Virus record (IMG/VR): IMGVR_UViG_3300033571_021301
Location: 1-26,450 of that record
Length of the DNA: 26,450 nt
Direction: 5' to 3' (one strand)
Source: a virus
Part shown: positions 13,564 to 19,857 of the stretch, piece by piece
How positions within the stretch are numbered: position 1 is the first letter of the stretch
Layout of the letters: each line of letters opens with the position of its first letter
The notes under the pieces: generated by a model
Told to the model about the DNA's origin: nothing
Database searches by the model: none
Seen by the model: only the letters and a program-made list of their open reading frames with translations
Translations under genes and position numbers: made by a program

Positions 13564-13851
13564 TTACTTAGCTGCCTTTTTTGCAGGAGCTTTCTTAGCA
13601 ACAGCTTTTTTTGCTGGTGCTTTAGCGACTACAGGAGCAGCTTCAAGAGCCTTATTCGCTACCTGAAGCAACAGGGCTGTGTTCTTGTCACCGATTTTGG
13701 TGGACAGAACCGACAATCCTGCGGCTACTGCTGGTAACAGAACTGCGATCAGTTCCGGGGCAAGATCCACTTTGGCTGCCACGTAGGTGACAATACCTAG
13801 AGCAAGACCTTTAATAGCGGCATCTGCGTGACTAGCTTCCAATTTATTCAT
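13564..13851 (-). CDS. Membrane protein with Lys/Ala-rich C-terminal tail
   Basis: The frame is open further upstream, but the ATG at 13851 has AAGGA at proper spacing and starts MNKLEASHADAA (95 aa). Two hydrophobic segments (IKGLALGIVTYVAA and LIAVLLPAVAAGLSVL) suggest two membrane passes. The last 25 residues are a histone-H1-like Lys/Ala/Pro repeat (AKAPAKKAVAKKAPAKKAAK). Lys-rich tails are common on holins, but this one is long and could also bind nucleic acid or anionic lipid. The start overlaps the stop of the upstream 56-aa membrane protein gene by 8 bp. Confidence 0.72.
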   Translation of the reverse strand: MNKLEASHADAAIKGLALGIVTYVAAKVDLAPELIAVLLPAVAAGLSVLSTKIGDKNTALLLQVANKALEAAPVVAKAPAKKAVAKKAPAKKAAK

Positions 13852-14014
13852 TTTCATCCTTCTTAAGAACGGCACCAACGAGATGAATCGCTGTACCTAT
13901 GAGTGTTATCCATATTCCCCAAGTACGGGTACTACCTGAAAGGGTGATTAGGACTAGCCCAGTTCCACAGGTCGTCAACACAAGTCCGTGTATCTCACCT
14001 AGAAACTTTTGCAC
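13844..14014 (-). CDS. 56-aa two-span membrane protein, holin-like
   Basis: A short gene translated by hand. It starts with GTG at 14014, preceded by AGGAG five bases away, and runs MQKFLGEIHGLVLTTCG to LKKDENE. Two hydrophobic segments (about residues 10-26 and 33-50) are separated by a short polar turn (SGSTRTWG), and the tail is charged. This is the first gene of the lysis cassette and is coupled to the next by an 8-bp overlap. Its ribosome binding site lies in a 7-bp inverted repeat (14020-14045), so its translation may be controlled. Confidence 0.68.
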   Translation of the reverse strand: MQKFLGEIHGLVLTTCGTGLVLITLSGSTRTWGIWITLIGTAIHLVGAVLKKDENE

Positions 14015-14019
14015 TATTA

Positions 14020-14045
14020 CTCCTAAACCGATCCTGAGTTAGGAG
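14020..14045 (-). promoter_or_regulatory. Hairpin sequestering the ribosome binding site of the lysis cassette
   Basis: In minus-strand RNA, CTCCTAA (14045-14039) can pair perfectly with TTAGGAG (14026-14020) across a 12-nt loop. The AGGAG in the second arm is the Shine-Dalgarno of the 56-aa membrane protein, so folding would block its translation. Confidence 0.5.
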
Positions 14046-14056
14046 CCATGATAAAC

Positions 14057-14070
14057 GGCCCTAAAGGGCT
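14057..14070 (-). terminator. Weak terminator-like hairpin after the Thr-rich protein gene
   Basis: Minus strand AGCCCTTTAGGGCC: a GCCC/GGGC stem with a TTTA loop, followed by CGTTTATC. A second small palindrome, AGGGT-CTAA-ACCCT, lies at 14084-14097 over the stop codon. Short stems and a poor U-tract make this at best a partial terminator. Confidence 0.3.
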
Positions 14071-14088
14071 GATCGCATAGATAAGGGT

Positions 14089-15828
14089 TTAGACCCTCAC
14101 CCTCCTAGAAGCCACTACTGGAGCGGAAATAAGCACACCTGTGCCTGCAACAACAACACGGCGCGTACCAACATCAATCATGGAATCCAAAGGGTAATAA
14201 CCATCAAACACCCCACCAAAGACATTGATTTCCTCTTGGAACGCATCACGAACCTCAACAGGAGCATCCTGAACCGCTGCGGTAATCTCCTCACCATTCT
14301 CAGCTGTTAAAGCCCCCTCATCAACAGACCCAAACACCTCTGTTGCCTGCTCCCCGGAAACCGACTCCAACACTTTCGCGCTAGAAACCAACTCGACAGC
14401 CTGCTCAGAAGCAACACCCCCCTCCTGCCCAATCACCAAATCCACAACCTGAGCAACCTGATCGTTAGTGATCGCATCAGAACTCAACACATTGACCACC
14501 TCAGCAAAGCGTTCCTCAGTCAAAGGCGTATCCAACACAGCCGAAAAAGTCTCCACCAAAACCTTGTCAGAAATCTGCTCATCAAAGATCGCATCCAATA
14601 CCGTCTTAAACTCCTCGGTAGATAACGGCTGATCCAACACCTGTTGGGCTAACTCAATAGTCGCCTCATCCGAAAGATCCGCGTCAAACACCGAATCCAA
14701 AACCGTTGCTAGTTCACGTACAGAAAGATCAGCTTCCACCAAACTGTCCAAAGCGGCTGACATAACCTCAACAGTCGCATCCTCCGTAAACACAGCATCC
14801 ACAACACTTTCCAACTGTGCGACCGTAACATCGCTAGTCAAAATCTCGTCAATAGCTGCCGACACTTCTTCAGCGGAAGCATCCGGGGTAAACGATTCTT
14901 CAATGATCGCATCAAGAACCGTGTCTAAAATCGGTTCATCAACAACTATTTCTGTATCCTGAGGCAATGGCTCAACAACCGTTGTAGGAGGGATTTCAAA
15001 TGTTGGATCTAATTCAACTGGCATTTCTGTGGTTACAGGAGGATCCTCTTGGGGTAGTGGCGTTTCTATCGGTTCTTCGACTATTGTGGTTGTCGTGCCA
15101 GTTGGCACCCAAACGGTCGTGGGAGGCGTAGATGGAATGGTGGGGATGGTTGTTGGTGTCACCGATGTGGTGGTTGTTTCTTCTAATGTTGTGGTCGTTT
15201 GTGGCTGAGAAGAAGAGGAAGAGGAAGAAGTAGATGAGGTTGGCAGGGTTGTTTCTGTTGTTGTTTGTGGTACTCCCGTTGTATTGGGCAGGGAAGTAGT
15301 TGTTGTTGTCGTTGTTGATGCTTCCGTTGTTGTGGTTTCAAGGATGGAAGTTGTCGTTGTTGTTTGAGCTGCAGTCCACAAAGACAGGTTGCTGATCGTC
15401 AAGTTTCCCGGCTGACAACAAGAATCCGTTGAATACTGCCTGAAAGTAAAAACATCCCCCTCAACAACAGGGATAGATAGCGAGCCAGTCGCATTGTTTT
15501 GTTGAGTTAACAAAACATAGTTGCCATTAACCGCGTACTGTGGTGGGTCATACACCCAACCGTCAAAGGTTTGATAAGCCCAAGTGAAATCTACGGTGTC
15601 CACCCCTTCCGGGATAACAGTCTCAATCTTCACCCAATTAGACCCCTGACAACCACCACCATCAGGGCCATACAGAACAATGCTGTTGTCCACCACATCA
15701 ACCGAACCAGTAATACAAGACTGTGATGCAGTCCAATTACCCAACGCATCAGCTTTCACCCTGCTAACAGGGATAAACAAAGCCAACAACAGAACAGGAA
15801 CAAACGTAAACCATCGAGAAAAACGCAT
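14089..15828 (-). CDS. Secreted Thr-rich repeat protein
   Basis: A 579-aa protein (from the ATG at 15828; a GTG lies one codon upstream). Layout: a signal peptide (MRFSRWFTFVPVLLLALFIP, cut probably after VKA); a ~135-residue Cys-containing beta domain with VDVVDNSIVLYGPDGGGC and DTVDFTWAYQTFDGW, like a carbohydrate-binding sandwich; a Thr/Ser/Pro mucin-like linker (about 155-290); then roughly ten acidic ~20-residue helical repeats of the kind 'vld.if...ls.eel'. The end contains DAPVEVRDAFQEEINVFGG and VGTRRVVVAG, a look I associate with secreted proteins of some actinobacteria. A signal peptide is unusual for a phage protein and suggests export from the infected cell or acquisition from a host. 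No ribosome binding site is visible and the start lies in a hairpin. Function unknown. Confidence 0.75.
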   Translation of the reverse strand: MRFSRWFTFVPVLLLALFIPVSRVKADALGNWTASQSCITGSVDVVDNSIVLYGPDGGGCQGSNWVKIETVIPEGVDTVDFTWAYQTFDGWVYDPPQYAVNGNYVLLTQQNNATGSLSIPVVEGDVFTFRQYSTDSCCQPGNLTISNLSLWTAAQTTTTTSILETTTTEASTTTTTTTSLPNTTGVPQTTTETTLPTSSTSSSSSSSQPQTTTTLEETTTTSVTPTTIPTIPSTPPTTVWVPTGTTTTIVEEPIETPLPQEDPPVTTEMPVELDPTFEIPPTTVVEPLPQDTEIVVDEPILDTVLDAIIEESFTPDASAEEVSAAIDEILTSDVTVAQLESVVDAVFTEDATVEVMSAALDSLVEADLSVRELATVLDSVFDADLSDEATIELAQQVLDQPLSTEEFKTVLDAIFDEQISDKVLVETFSAVLDTPLTEERFAEVVNVLSSDAITNDQVAQVVDLVIGQEGGVASEQAVELVSSAKVLESVSGEQATEVFGSVDEGALTAENGEEITAAVQDAPVEVRDAFQEEINVFGGVFDGYYPLDSMIDVGTRRVVVAGTGVLISAPVVASRRVRV

Positions 15829-15839
15829 CACAATGCGTT
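15822..15839 (-). promoter_or_regulatory. Hairpin covering the start codon of the Thr-rich protein gene
   Basis: A perfect 7-bp stem, AACGCAT/ATGCGTT, with a TGTG loop on the transcribed strand. The ATG start is in the 3' arm. No Shine-Dalgarno precedes it. The remaining intergenic DNA (15840-15917) holds a short palindrome (15848-15859) and no clear promoter. Confidence 0.45.
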
Positions 15840-15917
15840 ATTTCTAGCCTAAATCTAGGTTGCTTGTTTCTTGAGTGGGTTTAGCGAATAGCGCAAACCG
15901 TATTACGAAAATGAAGA

Positions 15918-16259
15918 TCAGACAACTGGTATTTCAACCCATGCCAATGTTTCTTCATCCCACATATAGTCGCCTTCAGGTTTTGGTGTCGGTGCCTGCC
16001 AATCATAATTTTCATCTAGCGACCAAGATGGAAATGGTTGTGGCGCAACAAACACATCAGCATCAGCATCATAAGTAAAACCAATACCTGCATATTGTTT
16101 GCGGATGTTGTTGTTGTATGAAGTGCGAACACAGACTTGCCCTCGAAAGTTGCCGTACCACTCTTCCGGGTTCAAACCATCAAGCAATTCATTTTCGTCT
16201 TTACCAACAATTACTTCTGTCACAATGTTGTTGTTATCAAGAAAAGCGTAATGTGCCAT
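15918..16259 (-). CDS. Tail-fibre-associated protein (copy A)
   Basis: A 113-aa protein of a type common next to tail-fibre genes in aquatic phages. Visible landmarks: MAHYAFLDNNNIVTEVIVGKD at the N-terminus (21 residues, so quoted only in part as AFLDNNNIVTEVIVG), a TSYN followed by RKQYAGIGFTYD, then FVAPQPFPSWSLD and a final Y-M-W-D-E-E. The core is shared with the 112-aa protein at 17846-18184 (NNKVVNVIVAEE, AQPFDSWTF, WIWDEENGEW), so the two are paralogues. It may be an assembly chaperone or a minor fibre component. Its ATG overlaps the TGA of the glycine-rich fibre gene (TGATG), indicating stoichiometric expression with it. Confidence 0.75.
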   Translation of the reverse strand: MAHYAFLDNNNIVTEVIVGKDENELLDGLNPEEWYGNFRGQVCVRTSYNNNIRKQYAGIGFTYDADADVFVAPQPFPSWSLDENYDWQAPTPKPEGDYMWDEETLAWVEIPVV

Positions 16260-17182
16260 CAGAAAGTCACCGAACCTGTACCAGCAGTAAACGTGTAAAC
16301 ACGATAACCGCTACGACTTGAAGTGCTAACCGAATAAGTTAAACCTGCACCGATTGTTGTTATAGCAGGATATGTGCTTTCGTAGGCAATAATAACTACA
16401 CCAGAACCACCGTTTCCACCTATTGTTGTTCCACCAGCACTAGCGGCTCCACCACCACCGCCACCCGTGTTGCCAGTTCCTGCCCCACCATTTCCTGATC
16501 CAGAACCATTGCCGCCACCACCTGAACCACCTGATGTTGCTCCAACATAATGACCTGCACCGCAACCACCACCACCAGCACGTGTTGTTGCAACTCCATC
16601 TATTGATGACGATGAACCAGTACCACCATTACCTCCTGTTGTTCCTGCAGCACCTGCACCACCGCCTGAACCTCCGTAATAAGGATTTGCGTTATACCCT
16701 GCACCACCATCGTTTCCTTGTGATGGGCTAGTTGAAGGGGTATTACCCAAACCAGCAGCCGCGTCAGTATTTCCACCGCCACCGCCACCAGAACCACCAT
16801 CTCGTTGAGTATTCAACGTACCGCTACCACTAGAAGCACCACCACCACCAGTCGAAGTGATGCTTGAAAGAATACTGCTGTTACCCCTAGTGGAGTTAGA
16901 ATATGTTGAACCAGTACCACCTGCACCAACTGTTACGGTAAATGATCCAGTTGGGGTTGTGAAGCTTGCTGAAGTTCTGTACCCACCAGCACCGCCACCA
17001 CCACCTGCGCGTGAAAGACCTCCATCTGAACCACGACCACCACCGCCACCAGCAATTACAAGATATTCAAATGTTGGTGCAATATAAATCGGAGCTACAG
17101 ATGTAGCTGTAGTTGTACCACTCGCATAACCAAAAAGGTTTTGCGCGGAAGAACTACTCACATAACCAAGAGGCCTAGACAT
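16259..17182 (-). CDS. Glycine-rich tail fibre / adhesin (copy A)
   Basis: The frame is open further upstream, but the ATG at 17182, overlapping the sulfotransferase stop, gives a 307-aa protein starting MSRPLGYVSSSSAQ. The same entry (RxLGYVSS) is found in the paralogue at 18184. A beta strand region (APIYIAPTFEYLVIAGGGGG) leads to ~170 residues of Gly/Ser/Ala-rich sequence (GGGGAGGYR, GSGGGGGG, GGSGVVIIAYES), of the type called Gly-rich phage adhesin, probably folding into polyglycine-II sandwiches at the fibre tip. The last 45 residues are ordinary beta structure. It should recognise the host surface. It is followed by its small partner gene with overlap. Confidence 0.83.
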   Translation of the reverse strand: MSRPLGYVSSSSAQNLFGYASGTTTATSVAPIYIAPTFEYLVIAGGGGGRGSDGGLSRAGGGGGAGGYRTSASFTTPTGSFTVTVGAGGTGSTYSNSTRGNSSILSSITSTGGGGASSGSGTLNTQRDGGSGGGGGGNTDAAAGLGNTPSTSPSQGNDGGAGYNANPYYGGSGGGAGAAGTTGGNGGTGSSSSIDGVATTRAGGGGCGAGHYVGATSGGSGGGGNGSGSGNGGAGTGNTGGGGGGAASAGGTTIGGNGGSGVVIIAYESTYPAITTIGAGLTYSVSTSSRSGYRVYTFTAGTGSVTF

Positions 17183-17843
17183 TGACCACTCCAACCTTTT
17201 TACGAACGTCGTGCATACCATCCAAACCGTACACAGAATCATTTTCTTGGTTCACATTGACAACATTATCAAAATCATGTTCAAAAAATGGCAGGCCCAA
17301 AAACTCGTAAATCCGGGTTAATTCTTGATTCGGGTGAGAAACCAAATCATCGTAATCAACAAAAAGAAACATATCCGAATCATTTTCTAGCATCGCATGG
17401 TTCAAACCAATAGCAGCGATTTGTAATTCCTCAGCAAAAACGGAAGAAAAAAAATCATCACGGCCGTTATCAGCGAATAAACGGACAAAAGATGTTTCAA
17501 TATCTTCAAGTTTTCTTGTGCAACACACAATTTTTGGGTCTTCAGAAATATATTTTTTAATCAGACCGATATTCAACGGCAATGTCCATGCTCGACACTT
17601 ATCAATAACGACAGGTCTTTCAACATCAGAGTAATAAATACTAGGAATCTCTTTAACAAGCTCCGAAACATCGCGGCTATTTCCGCTTAATTTATTTGTT
17701 CGTTCAACAGACTGGCTTACATTCCACATTAAATCGCATAAACCTGACACACCTTCAGTATGAATATCCGGGTTTTGATACAAAATACTTGTTAATAAGG
17801 TGCTACCACTTCGCGGTAGTCCTGAAATGAAATGAAGTTTCAT
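17175..17843 (-). CDS. Sulfotransferase
   Basis: A 222-aa protein of the PAPS-dependent sulfotransferase fold. The 5'-phosphosulfate loop is clear: FISGLPRSGSTLLTSIL (residues 5-21). A core strand/loop (KIVCCTRKLEDIETSF) fits the 3'-phosphate-binding R-x7-S region, and HPNQELTRIYEFLGLPF matches the C-terminal 'p...l..i..FLglp' helix. It would move a sulfate from PAPS to a hydroxyl group of a sugar or protein. It sits between the two tail-fibre modules, suggesting the target is the fibre or a cell-surface sugar. The gene is visibly more AT-rich than its neighbours and lacks a good ribosome binding site, which points to recent transfer. Confidence 0.85.
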   Translation of the reverse strand: MKLHFISGLPRSGSTLLTSILYQNPDIHTEGVSGLCDLMWNVSQSVERTNKLSGNSRDVSELVKEIPSIYYSDVERPVVIDKCRAWTLPLNIGLIKKYISEDPKIVCCTRKLEDIETSFVRLFADNGRDDFFSSVFAEELQIAAIGLNHAMLENDSDMFLFVDYDDLVSHPNQELTRIYEFLGLPFFEHDFDNVVNVNQENDSVYGLDGMHDVRKKVGVVNV

Positions 17844-17845
17844 TT

Positions 17846-18184
17846 TTATTGTTCAATCCACTCGCCATTTTCTTCATCCCAAATCCAACGTTCAACCTCA
17901 TAAGGCGTACCATCAAGCCAATTTTTCGTCAAGATTTCTTCACTCGGTTTCGGAACTGGTGGATTCCATTTGCGTTGCTCTTGGCTAAAAGTCCAAGAGT
18001 CAAATGGTTGAGCCAATGAAAATGTGTTGGTATCTGAAAAATAAAAACCACCAATATGTGCGACATTATTCATATCGGTTGCCACATATGTAAATCCATC
18101 TTGTGCAACTTCTGATATTTTATTTTCTTCAGCAACAATGACGTTTACAACTTTGTTGTCGTTATTTATTTGCGCCCAATTCAT
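17846..18184 (-). CDS. Tail-fibre-associated protein (copy B)
   Basis: A 112-aa paralogue of the protein at 15918-16259. Shared elements: an N-terminal strand NNDNKVVNVIVAEE, an AQPFDSWTF segment and a C-terminal WIWDEENGEW. Sequence between these has diverged. Its ATG overlaps the TAA of glycine-rich fibre gene B (TAATG), the same gene order and coupling as copy A. The likely role is assembly of, or attachment to, the preceding fibre. Confidence 0.75.
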   Translation of the reverse strand: MNWAQINNDNKVVNVIVAEENKISEVAQDGFTYVATDMNNVAHIGGFYFSDTNTFSLAQPFDSWTFSQEQRKWNPPVPKPSEEILTKNWLDGTPYEVERWIWDEENGEWIEQ

Positions 18185-19143
18185 TAGAGTGCATACCTCA
18201 CAATAACTATTCCACCAGTTGCAGAACCGTAGTATCCATATGTTCCTGTTCCGCTACAGGCACCACTTCCATATCCTTTTGCCCCAACAACAGGTGTATT
18301 GTATGTTGAACCAAATCCTCCTGTGTAGTTTCCAACAACACCTTGACCAACCCCCCATACACCTTGGTAGCCTGCGTAACCATAGCCCATCCCCCCCCAA
18401 GCAATAGCCACATTTTCAATTATTGTGTTTGTATATTGACTAGATGCAGAAGGTGCGCGAAGAAGGTCAAAAAAACTAAAATTAGTTAAATCATTTGGTA
18501 AAGCAAACCCTGTGCCAACACGTCCTGAAACATCCCTGTTTCCACCCCCGTATGGTGCGCCTTGAGCTCCAGCAAGTGCGGCAGATGTTGCTCCGCCTCC
18601 AGAACCAGAAGACCCTCCTTCACTATTTCTCCCTGTCGCTCCAGCATAACCTTCAACGGGTGTGTATGAACCAGCGTTACCTGCGGCACCAGAGTTTGTT
18701 GAATATGCACCGCCACCAGAACCACCTGATGCAGCAGCCTGACTTGCTGTTCCACCACGACCACCACCTGTAGCAGAAATAGTTGTTGATGAAGTAACAA
18801 TAGAACTATTCCCGCCATTGGTCGGTGTTGTGTTGTGGGATGTTCCTGCTGCTCCAACTGTAACTGCATAAGAGTTCCCGACAACAAATGTTGCCGCAAT
18901 TAAGTTACGAACTCCACCTGCACCTCCACCACCACCACCAGCACCAGCACCGCCACCACCAGCAACGACAATTACATCTGCCGATGTTGTTGAGGCCACA
19001 AAGGTTCCAGAAGCAGTAAAAATTGCGTAACGGTAAGAGCTACCTGTGTAGTAGTAAGGCGAAGATCCATAACCCATCGCATAGGCAGGAACTGCCGTGC
19101 TTACCGTCGAACTGACGTAACCTAACTGCCTACGATCAGCCAT
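18184..19143 (-). CDS. Glycine-rich tail fibre / adhesin (copy B)
   Basis: A 319-aa protein. It begins MADRRQLGYVSSTVST, has a beta region (YRYAIFTASGTFVAST, ADVIVVAGGGG), then a long Gly/Ala/Ser-rich section (GGGGGGAGGVR, GGSGGGAYS, GSSGSGGGATS), ending in GGIVIVRYAL. It shares the opening and domain order with the 307-aa fibre at 16259-17182 but differs strongly in the glycine-rich part, as expected of receptor-binding tips. An insert around residues 210-245 (TNFSFFDLLRAPSASSQYTN) is not found in copy A. It should contribute to host attachment. Confidence 0.83.
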   Translation of the reverse strand: MADRRQLGYVSSTVSTAVPAYAMGYGSSPYYYTGSSYRYAIFTASGTFVASTTSADVIVVAGGGGAGAGGGGGGAGGVRNLIAATFVVGNSYAVTVGAAGTSHNTTPTNGGNSSIVTSSTTISATGGGRGGTASQAAASGGSGGGAYSTNSGAAGNAGSYTPVEGYAGATGRNSEGGSSGSGGGATSAALAGAQGAPYGGGNRDVSGRVGTGFALPNDLTNFSFFDLLRAPSASSQYTNTIIENVAIAWGGMGYGYAGYQGVWGVGQGVVGNYTGGFGSTYNTPVVGAKGYGSGACSGTGTYGYYGSATGGIVIVRYAL

Positions 19144-19146
19144 AGG

Positions 19147-19521
19147 TTATGCCGAGATTCTATTAACAAACCCGTGAAGAACAATCACATCGGCTGTAGC
19201 AGCAAATGCTTTAACAATTTTTGCAGTCGCATTTCCTTGCAACAAAAGACCCGGAATGATCGTCACTAAACCAGCCTCAGGCAAAACGGTCACCTCAATG
19301 TTTCCATCAGGCGCGGTTGTTGAACCCCACTCAATCGTCAACTTGACCGAAGATGTAGAAGTGTTAATCGCATACAACCAGATTTCATCAATATCTGTGG
19401 TCGTAGTTGAAGCCGTATGAATTGTTGTACCAGCCGTAGCCGTAGCAGCAACCTTGATGCCCAAGCCAGTACCCGTAGTACCGCCTGTAGGTTCTAATGT
19501 TTTCTTTGTATATGTTGCCAC
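19147..19521 (-). CDS. Small beta-rich tail protein
   Basis: A 124-aa protein starting with GTG, preceded by AGGAG. It is dominated by Thr, Ala and Val (VAATATAGTTIHTAST, VKLTIEWGST, GNIEVTVLPEAGLVTIIPG, LLLQGNATAKIVKAFA), indicating an all-beta fold like those of small phage decoration or tail-tip proteins. Located between the tail proteins and the fibre genes; 25 bp-scale gaps suggest one operon from the promoter at 19830-19857. No named family recognised. It resembles the plus-strand 95-aa protein at the left end only in general character. Confidence 0.72.
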   Translation of the reverse strand: MATYTKKTLEPTGGTTGTGLGIKVAATATAGTTIHTASTTTTDIDEIWLYAINTSTSSVKLTIEWGSTTAPDGNIEVTVLPEAGLVTIIPGLLLQGNATAKIVKAFAATADVIVLHGFVNRISA

Positions 19522-19529
19522 AATGACTC

Positions 19530-19796
19530 CTAACTAAAGACTTGAACTTGCAGAATGTCTGCACCACCACCAACAGAAACCCACGCGGAGCCGTTATATA
19601 CGGACACCGTGTTTGAATCCATCAAATAACTCATCATCCCCTCGGCCAAAGTTGCCTCGCCAGCACCGCCAAAAGCGGCCGTACGTGCAGCTTCGTCAGC
19701 GAAACGCATGACGGTTTGATCCATTAGGTAGGTATTAACCTGTGCGGCGGTCAATACGTCGCCCGCCACGAAAAGCTTAGATCCTGCTCCTGCCAT
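19530..19796 (-). CDS. Small minor tail / fibre-base protein
   Basis: An 88-aa protein. It opens AGSKLFVAGDVLTAAQVNTYLMDQ and continues VMRFADEAARTAAFGGAGEA, EGMMSYLMDSNTVSVYNGSAWVSVG (each quoted run shortened where longer than 20: the key pieces are FVAGDVLTAAQVNTYL, FADEAARTAAF, YLMDSNTVSVYNGSAW). The 'v.F.d.a.R.aai....EGm..yl.dt..l.vy.gsaW' pattern is a widespread domain of phage tail and fibre proteins. It is the first gene after the promoter at 19830-19857. Confidence 0.8.
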   Translation of the reverse strand: MAGAGSKLFVAGDVLTAAQVNTYLMDQTVMRFADEAARTAAFGGAGEATLAEGMMSYLMDSNTVSVYNGSAWVSVGGGADILQVQVFS

Positions 19797-19829
19797 AGTG
19801 CGCCTATCTTATGTAACGGAGATAAAGCA

Positions 19830-19857
19830 TTTATATATAGTGGCGATTAGTTATCAA
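19830..19857 (-). promoter_or_regulatory. Promoter P4 for the tail-appendage operon
   Basis: Minus strand: -35 TTGATA (19857-19852), 16-bp spacer, -10 TATAAA (19835-19830), in AT-rich DNA between the minor tail protein and the small tail genes. The -35 overlaps the final codons of the upstream gene, as for P1 and P3. Confidence 0.55.

Noticed and set aside
15150-15370. Low-complexity tract that might be a microsatellite or recombination site.
   Set aside because: It is explained by Thr/Ser codons of the mucin-like linker.
16259-19143. Long plus-strand open frames rich in Pro, His and Leu opposite the glycine-rich genes.
   Set aside because: They are antisense shadows caused by GGN codon runs; no starts with ribosome binding sites and no family resemblance.
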